A DNA stretch of 64,000 nt from Pontivivens ytuae (lineage in GTDB: Bacteria; Pseudomonadota; Alphaproteobacteria; Rhodobacterales; Rhodobacteraceae), in the NCBI RefSeq assembly GCF_015679265.1, contig NZ_CP064942.1, positions 3,266,001 to 3,330,000 on the forward strand, written 5' to 3'. A program made the translations under genes and the position numbers. Shown piece after piece: positions 33,702 through 41,970 of the stretch. Position 1 is the first letter of the stretch; every line of letters starts with the position of its first letter. The notes beneath the pieces are model-generated. The model searched no databases, was not told the DNA's origin, and saw nothing but the letters and a program-made list of their open reading frames with translations.

Positions 33702-35180
33702 TCACTGCCCCGCACTAAGGCTTTCGGGCGGCGTCCCGGTCTCGAGCCAGGCCTCGAGCGCACTAAGGGGATCGAGGTCCGCCTGCGTGACACCGGCAGG
33801 GCCCGCCTGAATGCCGCAATGGTCGAGACCCGGGATCATGTGCAGTGATACGGCTTCGCTGCGGGCGTCCTCGCCGATCGTGCTGCCTACTGCGTCGTAC
33901 CAGTCGACGGTCTTTTGCGGTGTGACCAGCGGATCGGCCCATCCGTGCCAGACGATCATCCGCCCGCCCGCCTCGTGAAAGGCGGCGATGTCGGGATCAT
34001 CGCCGTTATACGTCGCTGCCGCCGCCGCCATGCGCGCCGGGTCTGCCTCGACGTCGAAGGACCGCGGGTCGTAACCCACGCCGGGATCCTCCGGAAAGGC
34101 CATGTGCGCGAGGAAGTTGGCGGCGAAGAGCTCGACGAGCGGCGTCGCACCTTCCTCCGCCCCGGTCATCCAGAGGGGCCAGAATGCCTCGGACCCGACG
34201 GGCACACCACCCGGATAGAGCTGTTCTCCGGCCGCATTGCGCGGCCCCTCGCGCCAGATGTCGAGAGCCGCTATCTCGGCCTCGGTCAGGCAGGCCTCGT
34301 CAGAGCCCGCCTCGCAGGCCAATGCCGTCAGGTCGGGGGTGCAGGATGCGGGATCGCCTACAGCGTTGTCCTCGGTTCCATCAACTGCGTCGCACTGCGC
34401 GAGCACCGCCTCGCCGATCAGCGCGGCATCGTCCGCCCCGAGGTGGCGCGTGCCGTCCCCGGCGTCGTTCGCCTGCACCAGGTAGGCCATCTTGGTCCCG
34501 ACGAGACCGGGATAATCCATCGCCGGCGCCCCGGCGATGATGCCGTCGAACATCGTCGGATCCTTGAGCGCCGCCCGCATCGCCATCCGCCCGCCGGTTG
34601 AGCAGCCCTGGAACAGCGAGGTGTCGGCCGCGTTGCCGTAGAAGGCGTCGATCAGGACACCCGCCACGCGGTTCGTCTCGCTGACCGACCGCCAGCCCCA
34701 GTCGCGCTCCGCTTGCGGATTCTCTTGCGCCCAACTGGCGTCGAGCACCGACAGCCCGTGATGACCGCTATCCGACGTCGCCGTGGCGTAGCCCCGCGCC
34801 AGGCCCGGACCCATGGCGTTGATGAAGCCGCCGCCCGCGTCGGCACGCCCCAGGATGCCGCAAAAGCCCCCGCACCCGGTCTGGTAGAGCTGACCGTTCC
34901 ACGCGGGCTCGGCCTCGGGCATCGGCAGACGCACCTCGACGGAGATCGCCGGTCGGGCGTGCGCCCGAACCTCGCAATAGGCAGGCAGGGCGCCGTAGGG
35001 ACCATCGGAGGATGCCGGAACAACCCTCGCGGAACTGACATGACCCCCGTCGAGGGCGAGATTCGTCAAAGCAGTGCAGGTCTCGTCACCGGTGCTGGCG
35101 TCCTGAGCCGCAGCGGCGTTTGCCATCGCCAGGGCGATCGCGCCGCCCAGCATCCATGCATGTGCTTGCTGTCTGGTCAT
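33702..35180 (-). CDS. Tannase/feruloyl esterase family protein, exported
   Basis: 492 residues from ATG 35180 (GGGAGAG ribosome site; the longer frame to 35315 lacks one). A signal peptide ends near A-A-A-A-Q. The alpha/beta-hydrolase nucleophile is the Ser in F-Q-G-C-S-T-G-G-R, the acid is Asp in H-G-W-A-D-P-L-V-T-P and the His lies in G-L-D-H-C-G. The paired cysteines flanking Ser and His (G-C-S and H-C-G) are typical of the family, where a disulfide links the two. Predicted to hydrolyse ester bonds of aromatic acids such as ferulate or gallate in the periplasm. That would fit with a GalD-like isomerase elsewhere in the window, but no link is shown. Confidence 0.92.
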   Translation of the reverse strand: MTRQQAHAWMLGGAIALAMANAAAAQDASTGDETCTALTNLALDGGHVSSARVVPASSDGPYGALPAYCEVRAHARPAISVEVRLPMPEAEPAWNGQLYQTGCGGFCGILGRADAGGGFINAMGPGLARGYATATSDSGHHGLSVLDASWAQENPQAERDWGWRSVSETNRVAGVLIDAFYGNAADTSLFQGCSTGGRMAMRAALKDPTMFDGIIAGAPAMDYPGLVGTKMAYLVQANDAGDGTRHLGADDAALIGEAVLAQCDAVDGTEDNAVGDPASCTPDLTALACEAGSDEACLTEAEIAALDIWREGPRNAAGEQLYPGGVPVGSEAFWPLWMTGAEEGATPLVELFAANFLAHMAFPEDPGVGYDPRSFDVEADPARMAAAAATYNGDDPDIAAFHEAGGRMIVWHGWADPLVTPQKTVDWYDAVGSTIGEDARSEAVSLHMIPGLDHCGIQAGPAGVTQADLDPLSALEAWLETGTPPESLSAGQ

Positions 35181-35434
35181 CTCGGCTCTCCCGCTGGTTG
35201 TAGGCTCAGCTTTGCCCCGCGAAGACGTTCGCGCAAGCGGAGCGTGGATCAAAGATCGAGACCCGGAACAGCAGCCGCGCGGTGAACGAAACCGTGACCG
35301 CATTGAGCTGCGCATTTTTGACTGGGTCTCTAGCTTGATTCATGCAGTGTCGGCAGTACCACGTGATAGCTGGATTACTAAGAGCTCGAGCAAGTGCTTA
35401 AGCATTAACTAAAAGCCACCTTGTGAGCGGGGTC

Positions 35435-36116
35435 CTAGGACAGCGCGTCGAGCACGAGGCGCGCGGTAGGCTCAGACGAGGGCGGGTTTTGGCCCGTGAT
35501 CAGGTGGCCGTCCTGGCAGGTGAACGGGGCCATGTCCTGCCCCCTTGGCATAATCGCCGCCGAGGTCGCGCAGCGTGTCCTCCACAAGATGCGGCACGAC
35601 CTCGGTCAGGCCGACCATGTCCTCCTCACCGTTGGTGAAGCACGTCACGCGGCGGCCCTTCACGAGGGGCGCACCTTGCGAGGTTGCATTCTTGAAGGCG
35701 ATCGGCGCATGGCAGACTGCCGCGACCGGCTTGTCAGACGACCAGAACGCCTCGATGAGGCGGATGGAGTCGGTGTCGTCCACCAGGTCCCACAGCGGGC
35801 CGTGTCCGCCCGGGTAGAAGACCGCATCGAAATCGGCGGCGTTCATATCGGACAGTCGCTTGGTCGAGGCGAGAGCCGCCTGCGCTTCGTCGTCACCCGC
35901 GAACCGCCGGGTCGCGTCGGTCTGCGCGTCATCGCTCTCGCTCTTCGGATCGATCGGCACCTGCCCACCCCTCGGCGAAGCGAGGGTCACCGTCGCGCCC
36001 GCATCGCGAAAGACGTAGTAGGGCGCGGCGAACTCCTCGATCCAGAGGCCGGTTTTCTCCCCCGTGCCGCCGAGGCGGTTGTGCGAGGTCATCACCATCA
36101 GGATACGCTTGTCCAT
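35435..36116 (-). pseudogene. DJ-1/PfpI family protein, frameshifted near the C-terminus
   Basis: Starts at ATG 36116. The DJ-1/PfpI fold is clear: W-I-E-E-F-A-A-P-Y-Y-V-F, Y-P-G-G-H-G-P-L-W-D-L and the nucleophile Cys in A-A-V-C-H-A-P-I-A. The open frame ends at 35472 in an odd Pro-rich tail (H-G-P-V-H-L-P-G-R-P-P-D-H-G-P-K-P-A). A second frame restores the expected ending, F-T-C-Q-D-G-H-L-I-T-G-Q-N-P-P-S-S-E-P-T-A, to a stop at 35435. The switch lies at a run of five C (35540-35544, five G in the mRNA); one base fewer would repair it. So this is either a recent mutation, a sequencing error or an unusual frameshift. It resembles Hsp31-type glyoxalase III/amidase proteins. Confidence 0.8.
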
Positions 36117-36118
36117 CG

Positions 36119-36616
36119 TCACTCTCCCGCCGTCAGGTCGGTCCGGCCGAGTTGCCGGAACCAGGTCGCGTTGTCCCAAAACGCCGTCATCTCGGTGATC
36201 AGGCCCTCCTCATCGATGCCGACGACGAAGAGGTGGCGGACGTCATAGGACCGGCCTTGGTTCTCGATCCCGAAGGCGTCTTTCGCCTGTGTTCCGGAGA
36301 TGTCGACATCCACGTAGGCGAAGCGGCCGTCCGCCGTCTCCCGGATGGATCGGACGTCGTTGGAGAGGTCCGGGAACGCGTCGATGAGACCGCGCCAGCC
36401 CGCGACCCCGACCTCCTCCAGCGATCCCGGCGGGCCGAAGGGCACGTAGTGAACGGATGCGCCCTCGGCGAAAAGCTCGACCATCCCGTCCACGTCCTGC
36501 GCATCGTAGCGCTCGAAGAATCTGCCGGCGGCGTTCTCCGCGGGGCCGGCGAGAGCGGCGGTCGAGAACACTACGGCCGCAGTCAAGCTCGCCGTGAGGG
36601 TTCTGATAAGCCTCAT
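36119..36616 (-). CDS. Exported NTF2-like/SnoaL-like protein
   Basis: 165 residues. The ATG at 36616 is chosen because GGAG lies nine bases upstream, inside an earlier in-frame ATG (36628). A signal peptide (hydrophobic A-S-L-T-A-A-V-V-F-S-T-A-A-L-A) is followed by the NTF2-like pattern: F-F-E-R-Y-D-A-Q-D-V-D-G-M-V-E-L-F-A, P-F-G-P-P-G, and R-H-L-F-V-V-G-I-D-E-E-G-L-I. Probably a periplasmic ligand-binding or small enzymatic protein. Two bases separate it from the DJ-1-type gene downstream, so both are one operon, divergent from the MarR regulator. Confidence 0.83.
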   Translation of the reverse strand: MRLIRTLTASLTAAVVFSTAALAGPAENAAGRFFERYDAQDVDGMVELFAEGASVHYVPFGPPGSLEEVGVAGWRGLIDAFPDLSNDVRSIRETADGRFAYVDVDISGTQAKDAFGIENQGRSYDVRHLFVVGIDEEGLITEMTAFWDNATWFRQLGRTDLTAGE

Positions 36617-36699
36617 GATTTTCTCCATATGACTTTCGGGATCAATCAAGGCACGACATCGGGCCGCTGGCCGGAAAGGCAAATCCCATCTATCTTTAT

Positions 36700-36714
36700 T
36701 CTCGATTTCCGAGA
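36700..36714. promoter_or_regulatory. Short palindrome in MarR / NTF2-like divergent promoter
   Basis: TCTCG and CGAGA are separated by ATTTC, ending 14 bases before the MarR start. MarR regulators often bind such sites between themselves and the divergent target. The arms are short, so chance is possible. Confidence 0.3.
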
Positions 36715-36728
36715 GAGTTGGAGGGCCC

Positions 36729-37160
36729 ATGCCCAGCATGATCCTGTCGCTCTGGCAGCAACACGCGGCGCTGCATTACAGCTTTGCGGCCTACGCGGCG
36801 CGGCGGATGAAGATCGGCCTCGCCGAGGTCGCGTGCCTCGAGCAGCTTCAGGTGAACGGACCACTCACGCCCGGTGAGATCGGCGCGCGCCTCCACATGC
36901 CGTCCGGCTCGATCACGGCCCTGATCGACCGTCTGGAGCACAAGGGGATGATCGAACGGACGCCGAGCAGGAACGACAGGCGCAGCTATTCCGTGTCGCT
37001 TGCGGCGGGGGCGTGGAAGGCTGCCGAGCTGGACCTGATCCCGATGGCCGGAGCGATCGACGCAATCGCGAACGAACTGAGTCCGGCGGAGCGGCAAGCG
37101 GTCGAACGGTTCCTGGAGAGCCTCAACGCCGAACTGGCGGCGCATTGTGGGGAGAAGTAA
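36729..37160 (+). CDS. MarR family transcriptional regulator
   Basis: 143 residues; GGAGG at 36720-36724 supports the ATG at 36729. The winged helix spans about residues 35-100: L-T-P-G-E-I-G-A-R-L-H-M-P-S-G-S-I-T-A-L-I as the recognition region (19 residues shown in part), then L-E-H-K-G-M-I-E-R and the wing R-N-D-R-R-S-Y-S-V. The flanking helices provide the dimer interface. It is divergent from the NTF2-like/DJ-1 pair, which it probably represses. The ligand is unknown; a reactive carbonyl or oxidant would fit with the DJ-1 type protein (inference). Confidence 0.88.
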   Translation: MPSMILSLWQQHAALHYSFAAYAARRMKIGLAEVACLEQLQVNGPLTPGEIGARLHMPSGSITALIDRLEHKGMIERTPSRNDRRSYSVSLAAGAWKAAELDLIPMAGAIDAIANELSPAERQAVERFLESLNAELAAHCGEK

Positions 37161-37235
37161 CCGCCGCGGTTTGTGAGCCGCTGGATATGCTGCGCAGCCC
37201 CCGGCGTAACGAGGCTTGCTGCCTCGGCGCGTCGG

Positions 37236-37943
37236 TCACTCCTTCCGCGCCGTGCCCATGTAGATGATCGTCTTGAGCGGCAGGCGGCCGAAGGTTGGAT
37301 CGCCGCGCCGAGTCAGCCCGCGAGGGCCGAGGCCGGTGCTCTCACCGGGCGTCAGCCCCGCCTTCTCAAGCCCGTCGCGGAGCTCATCGGGCGTGATGAA
37401 CATCGCCGGATCGTGGGTCCCCTTCGGCAGCAGGCGCAGGACGTCCTCGGCCATGGTGATTACCGCGAGGCGGGACAGCGGGTTGCGGTTGATCGTGTCG
37501 TAGAGAAACAGGGCACCAGGCTTCAGCGTACGCGCCACCTCGTGCAGCACCTGCTGGAGGTCCGCAACATGCTCGAGAACATCGACGCAGGCGATCGCGT
37601 CGAAGATCGCATCGGCATAGGGCAGCGCCTCGCCGGTGCCGACGTCGTAGGTGATGTCGCGCCCGGTCTCGGCCGCATGGGCGCGCGCCGCCGCGATCGC
37701 CTCCTTCGCCGGGTCGATGCCGGTCACCTTCGCCCCACGGTCGTGTAGCGCCTCGGCCAGGAACCCTCCGGCACAGCCGAGGTCGAGCACCGCCTTGCCC
37801 TGCCAGTCGATGAAGCGATCGAAGTAGGACAGCCGCCCGGGCACCATGTTCTTCAACGTCCGGACCCAGCGGATGTCGTCGGACCACCACTTCTCCGCCA
37901 CGTCGTCGTAGATCGTCAGGTCATTGCGCTGGGGTTTCGCCAT
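37236..37943 (-). CDS. SAM-dependent methyltransferase, UbiG-like
   Basis: 235 residues. Class I methyltransferase motif I is V-L-D-L-G-C-A-G-G-F-L-A-E-A-L, followed by V-T-G-I-D-P-A-K-E (acidic end of strand 2) and F-D-A-I-A-C-V-D-V-L-E-H-V (motif around strand 4). The N-terminal Y-D-D-V-A-E-K-W-W-S-D-D is the UbiG-type start, and Y-D-T-I-N-R-N-P-L-S-R matches UbiG closely. UbiG proteins O-methylate ubiquinone precursors. However, this copy overlaps a membrane methyltransferase by 23 bases, an unusual partner for ubiG, so it could be a paralogue acting on another phenol or thiol. Confidence 0.8.
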   Translation of the reverse strand: MAKPQRNDLTIYDDVAEKWWSDDIRWVRTLKNMVPGRLSYFDRFIDWQGKAVLDLGCAGGFLAEALHDRGAKVTGIDPAKEAIAAARAHAAETGRDITYDVGTGEALPYADAIFDAIACVDVLEHVADLQQVLHEVARTLKPGALFLYDTINRNPLSRLAVITMAEDVLRLLPKGTHDPAMFITPDELRDGLEKAGLTPGESTGLGPRGLTRRGDPTFGRLPLKTIIYMGTARKE

Positions 37944-38691
37944 CTTGCGGGGCCTTTCGTGGGAAGGGGAGCCAGTAGGGAACGCGCTGCCGGTAGGCGC
38001 GGAACCGGTCGCCGTAGATCTTCTCGAAGCGCGCCTCCTTGTGGCGCGGCGCGAGAGCGCAATAGGCGGTCCAGAGCACAGCGAGCGCGAGCTGATCGGG
38101 CGTATAGGTCGGCATCGTCCAGAGCGTGAGCGCGAAGCCCAAATAGATCGGCTGCCGGGTGACGCGATAGAGGCCGTGGGTCGGCAGGTCAGGGAACTGC
38201 GGATCGCGCCCCCGGGCCATGGCGAGCCAGCCGAGCATTCCGGACTGGAGCTGAACGCCGCTCTGCAGGATGGCGAGCATCAGGTAGCCCCACGCTACGG
38301 CGTAGGCGGCGCACATCGTCCAGAAGAGAGCGCCCTCGGCCTGCCACAGGATCACGCCCGAGGGTGTCCAGAACGCGAAGAGCAGAGCGAGTTGAAGCGA
38401 GGCGATCAGGGCGTAGTTCGTCGTGGCCAGCCGCTCATCCGGGCCGATGAGCGCGAGGATCTTCCTGCCCCGCGGCGTGAGCAGCAACGAGTGCGCGAGC
38501 GGGAACTGGGTCAGCAGCGCGAGGTTCGCACCGATCGCCCACGGCCACGGCACCGCGCCCCAGCTCTGCAACAGGCCAAAGAACAGGTGGTAGATCATGA
38601 GGCCCACGCCGATGGCGAAAGCACCGTGGCAGGCGGCGCCCCAAGCGAGGGCGATGGTGATACGTCGTGACGAAGTCATGGAGACGGACAT
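37921..38691 (-). CDS. Integral membrane methyltransferase, NnrU/MddA/ICMT-like
   Basis: 256 residues with about five to six membrane segments. Near the C-terminus G-L-Y-R-V-T-R-Q-P-I-Y-L-G-F and then H-K-E-A-R-F-E-K-I-Y-G-D-R-F-R-A-Y-R-Q-R-V-P form the SAM-binding region of isoprenylcysteine carboxyl methyltransferase-like proteins, as in MddA, which makes dimethylsulfide from methanethiol. Neither start (38691 or 38679) has a strong ribosome site. Overlap with the UbiG-like gene indicates one operon. Confidence 0.82.
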   Translation of the reverse strand: MSVSMTSSRRITIALAWGAACHGAFAIGVGLMIYHLFFGLLQSWGAVPWPWAIGANLALLTQFPLAHSLLLTPRGRKILALIGPDERLATTNYALIASLQLALLFAFWTPSGVILWQAEGALFWTMCAAYAVAWGYLMLAILQSGVQLQSGMLGWLAMARGRDPQFPDLPTHGLYRVTRQPIYLGFALTLWTMPTYTPDQLALAVLWTAYCALAPRHKEARFEKIYGDRFRAYRQRVPYWLPFPRKAPQDGETPAQ

Positions 38692-39121
38692 AGGACCGAG
38701 AGATCAACAGCCATGGGGCGCGATGTCCCAGAGCAATCAGTTGCTTCGTCTGCATGAACGGCCCTTCAGGTTGCTTCTCTTGTCAGCGAAAGGCTTTTGG
38801 AAGATCGCGAAGACATGTCTGCTCCACATCAAGGTCAAAGCACACGTCACTGGCCTTCGCGACACGCTCGTCTCGTTCTGCTGTAACAAGAGGCAACCAG
38901 CCTGCGGATCAACGGCTGTAGATGAGGTGCTCACCAGCTCCGCAAGGCGACCGCTGAAAGCTCAGTGTCCGAAAACGCGCCCGATCTGAGGAGCCGCACT
39001 GCTCGCTGGAATCGGAGCCGATGGCCAAGCCTCTAGTGGTAGCGAGCGCGAGAACTAGGAAAGCACCCTGTTTGTCACTTGAGCTTGTCCAAATTGAGCG
39101 AAACACGCCTGTCGAGCCAGT
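38692..39121. other. Intergenic stretch without a supported gene
   Basis: Short frames on both strands look random, and no hairpin or repeat stood out. It separates the divergent-facing end of the methyltransferase operon (its promoter side) from the 3' end of the PP2C gene. Confidence 0.5.
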
Positions 39122-39946
39122 TCACCTCCCAACCCTCAACCAAAGCGCGGTTGCGTCGTCGCTGACCTTGAAGCGGGGGTAGCGCAGGCAGTCGGCATCC
39201 TCTCGTTCGATGGTTCGGATGTCGTGCAGGAGCGCGCCCAGCCCCTCCGATCGGACCGCGGCCGCGAGTTCGTGGGCCGTGTACCGTCCGTAATCCGTGA
39301 CGAGGCTCGCGAAGCCATCGCTCATAAGGAGCAGTTCGTCGCCGGCAGCGATCGGATGATGCGCGAAGCGTGTGGCCGCAGACGATGCCTTCGCGTCAGA
39401 ACTGAGGGCGACGTGGCCGTTCCGGGCGCGGTGGGCGCGGCGGTCGTCGAGGACGGCTTGGGGGAGTTCAGCCGCAGCGCCGATGCCGGGGCCGAGCGCG
39501 CGTGCATCCGCGGCTTCGGCGCTAGTGTCCGGCTCACCGGTGCACCACCGGACGTCTTGGCCGGAGATGTGTAGAATCGGGCTGTCCGCGGCCCATGCCA
39601 CCGACAAGCCGTGGCTTGTGAGCTGCGCCACTCCGAAGGCCGCCTTGGGGACTTCCCAAGGGGCGGCGACCTCCCGCGTCTTCTGTCGCTCGAACCGATC
39701 CTCGATGTGGGTGAAGACGGCGTGACAAGTCGCCTCGACGTCGTCGGCCTGCGTGGCGGCGAAGGCATTGCTGGCCGTGGAGGCCAACCAGGACGCGCCG
39801 CCCTGCTGCCCCAGCAAGCCCGGCGGGCCCATGTCGGTGGCGCCATCGATGACCCAGGCAAGCCGTGCCGTCGCGCCGCAGCGATCGTCGTTCGGCTTTT
39901 GCGCGCACCCGTTCACGCTGATCGTCTGGAGTGTCTCGAAATGCAT
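39122..39946 (-). CDS. PP2C-type Ser/Thr protein phosphatase
   Basis: 274 residues. Metal-binding motifs of the PPM family are visible: N-D-D-R near residue 19, V-I-D-G-A-T-D near 33, L-L-L-M-S-D-G-F-A-S-L near 210 and the closing D-D-A-T-A-L-W-L. The protein is soluble. Its sequence between the motifs is compact, like the minimal bacterial PP2C domain. There is no kinase, STAS or Rsb partner next to it, so the substrate is unknown. The gene stands alone, followed by the second TTT locus in the same direction after a 1.2-kb gene run. Confidence 0.82.
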   Translation of the reverse strand: MHFETLQTISVNGCAQKPNDDRCGATARLAWVIDGATDMGPPGLLGQQGGASWLASTASNAFAATQADDVEATCHAVFTHIEDRFERQKTREVAAPWEVPKAAFGVAQLTSHGLSVAWAADSPILHISGQDVRWCTGEPDTSAEAADARALGPGIGAAAELPQAVLDDRRAHRARNGHVALSSDAKASSAATRFAHHPIAAGDELLLMSDGFASLVTDYGRYTAHELAAAVRSEGLGALLHDIRTIEREDADCLRYPRFKVSDDATALWLRVGR

Positions 39947-40072
39947 AGCGCGCCCAATCCAAGGTCAGCCAATTCGTCGGCGCGACCGTGAAGGACGGAA
40001 CAGATCCCGGCAAATAGACAATTGTTTCAACACTGTCATGCGGCGCGGGTGACATGCCGAGCGACTCAGATG

Positions 40073-40867
40073 CTACTCTTGGGCTGCCCCGGCCCTCTGC
40101 ACTTCGGCGGCCGAGCGCACCATGCGGCACGGCAGGTCGAGCGCTTCGATCATCTCGGCCGCCTCGTCGAGCTCTTCCGCGCGCCGGGCGCCGTGGGCGC
40201 GGACCCGGCCGATGTGGTAGGCAGAGAGAGCTGGCCAGTCGGGGCCCGGGAAGGTCTCGGAGAGGGAGGCGAGCACCTCGTCCTCGACGCCGAGGCGCGC
40301 GGCGGCCACGTGTGCTTCGACGAAGAGCGCCTCGATGCTCTTCACATAGACCGAGCGCATCAGCTTGATGGCCGAGGCGCGGCCGAGATACGCGCCGACT
40401 GCGCGGGTGTTCAGTCCGGCCTCTCGCAGGCGCGCGGCAAGCGCCTCCGCATCCGCGCCGCAGAGCAGCAGCGGCACGTCCCCGCCGCGCCCGCGGATCA
40501 GGCCCATCGCCGCACCCTCCACGAAGCTGGCGCCCGTGGGGGTCACGATGTCGGCCACCGCGCGCTTGGTGTCCGGTGCGCAGGAGTTCAGGTCGAGATA
40601 GATCTGCCCCTGTCGCAGCGCGGGTGCTGCCCCGCGGGCCGCGGCACAGGCGGACGCGGCGGTCACGGTGGAGATCACGAGCTCCGCCTTCGTCACTGCG
40701 TCCCCCGGCGTTCCGTGGATCGTCGCTCCCGTCGCCTCGGCCTTCGCCCGGAGTGCCCCATCCTCCCCCAGCCGCGGGTCGTAGGCGGAGACGGTGGCGC
40801 CATGGGCGATCAGCACCTCGGCAAAGGCCGGACCGGCCTCGGAAAAGCCGAGGAACGCGACCTTCAC
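40073..40867 (-). CDS. 6-phosphogluconate dehydrogenase-like oxidoreductase (DUF1932 type)
   Basis: 264 residues from GTG 40867, which overlaps the stop of the TcuB-like gene (GTGA); the open frame continues upstream as an artefact. The N-terminal Rossmann fold starts V-K-V-A-F-L-G-F-S-E-A-G-P-A-F-A, and the beta-hydroxyacid dehydrogenase substrate-binding pattern D-L-N-S-C-A-P-D-T-K and K-L-M-R-S-V-Y-V-K (with the catalytic-type Lys region) follow. The C-terminal helices match the DUF1932 domain. It should act on a small hydroxy-acid with NAD(P). As last gene of the five-gene minus-strand operon it belongs to the same breakdown route. Confidence 0.85.
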   Translation of the reverse strand: MKVAFLGFSEAGPAFAEVLIAHGATVSAYDPRLGEDGALRAKAEATGATIHGTPGDAVTKAELVISTVTAASACAAARGAAPALRQGQIYLDLNSCAPDTKRAVADIVTPTGASFVEGAAMGLIRGRGGDVPLLLCGADAEALAARLREAGLNTRAVGAYLGRASAIKLMRSVYVKSIEALFVEAHVAAARLGVEDEVLASLSETFPGPDWPALSAYHIGRVRAHGARRAEELDEAAEMIEALDLPCRMVRSAAEVQRAGAAQE

Positions 40868-41970
40868 GGATGCGCCCTTTTCTGCTCGTAGGCGTGCCGG
40901 ACGAGTGCGGCGTAGCGGTAGAGGCCGTGGACGAACTTGCCGTAGGGCATGGTGATGAAGAAGGCGAAGACCGTGCCCAGATGCACCGCCAGCAGCACGC
41001 CCATCGCCGGCGTCTCCCGCAGCCAGTAGAGCGCGAGCCCGGTGGCCCCGAGCGCCAGCAGCGTCCAGGTGAAGGCCGCGCCCATGCCGGTCTGCTTCGC
41101 CGGGCGCAGCCGACCGTCGCGCGCGCGGTCGTACCAGATCAGCCCCGCCGCCCCGATGACGAGCCCCAGCCCGCCCGGCACGCCGAAGAGCTTCGGCGGC
41201 GTCCACCAAGCGTAGGGCGCAGGCCAGTCGAGGACGTAGTGCATGATCGTGCCGGACGAGGTCGAGGCGAAGCAAAGCAGGAAGCCGTAGAAGGTCAGGT
41301 GATGGAAGCGCCGCCGCCACGTGTCGGGGCGCTCGGACTGCGTCATGCAGCCCATCCCGCCACCGTCGAGATAGCGCAGCGTCGCCGCGTCCCGCGTCGC
41401 CTGCCGCAGGGCGGCGAAGGTCAGCCCCGGCGTCGGGCCGGTCAGCCGCCAGAAGCGCACCAGCGACAGCGCGATCGCCACCAGCGGAAACAGGAAGGCG
41501 GGGGCGAAGACGGCGACCATCGCGTTGTGCGGCATCACCGCGTAGAAATTCCCGCTCGCCGTCAGCGCTCCGGGATCGGACCAGAGCGCGAAGCCCAGGA
41601 TGAAGAGCGCGACCGACAGCCCCGCCGCCAGTGCGATCCAGACGCCGTTGCGCTCGAAGACAGGCGCCATGAAGCCCGGCCAGGCGTAGCGGGCATAGCT
41701 TTCCTCCCGCAGCTCGGCGAGGGCCTGCGGCACGTTCACCGCAAACTCGTGCGGCGGCGCGTACTGGCAGTCGTAGTAGCAGGCGCCGCAGTTGTGGCAG
41801 AGATTGGCGAGGTAGTCGGTATCCGGCCCCTCGAAGACCCGGCGCAGCTCCATCGCCGGGAAGACGGCGCACAGCCCCTCGCAATAGCGGCAGGCATTGC
41901 AGATCGACATCTGGCGCGCGACCTCGTCCTGCGCGGCGGAGGCGAGGGAGGGAAGGTCAATTCGAGACAT
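40864..41970 (-). CDS. tcuB: Tricarballylate utilisation protein TcuB (4Fe-4S membrane protein)
   Basis: 368 residues. Two iron-sulfur motifs lie at the N-terminus: C-N-A-C-R-Y-C-E-G-L-C near residue 24 and C-H-N-C-G-A-C-Y-Y-D-C near 58. The rest has about six membrane segments with His residues suited for heme or quinone contact (H-H-L-T-F-Y-G-F-L, and M-H-Y-V-L-D). TcuB reoxidises the FADH2 of TcuA and passes electrons to the membrane (known from Salmonella). The gene overlaps tcuA by 14 bases. Confidence 0.92.
   Translation of the reverse strand: MSRIDLPSLASAAQDEVARQMSICNACRYCEGLCAVFPAMELRRVFEGPDTDYLANLCHNCGACYYDCQYAPPHEFAVNVPQALAELREESYARYAWPGFMAPVFERNGVWIALAAGLSVALFILGFALWSDPGALTASGNFYAVMPHNAMVAVFAPAFLFPLVAIALSLVRFWRLTGPTPGLTFAALRQATRDAATLRYLDGGGMGCMTQSERPDTWRRRFHHLTFYGFLLCFASTSSGTIMHYVLDWPAPYAWWTPPKLFGVPGGLGLVIGAAGLIWYDRARDGRLRPAKQTGMGAAFTWTLLALGATGLALYWLRETPAMGVLLAVHLGTVFAFFITMPYGKFVHGLYRYAALVRHAYEQKRAHP

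Noticed and set aside
40868..41884. N-terminal extension of the 6PGDH-like frame
   Set aside because: Shadow of the TcuB-like gene; the Rossmann fold starts exactly at GTG 40867.
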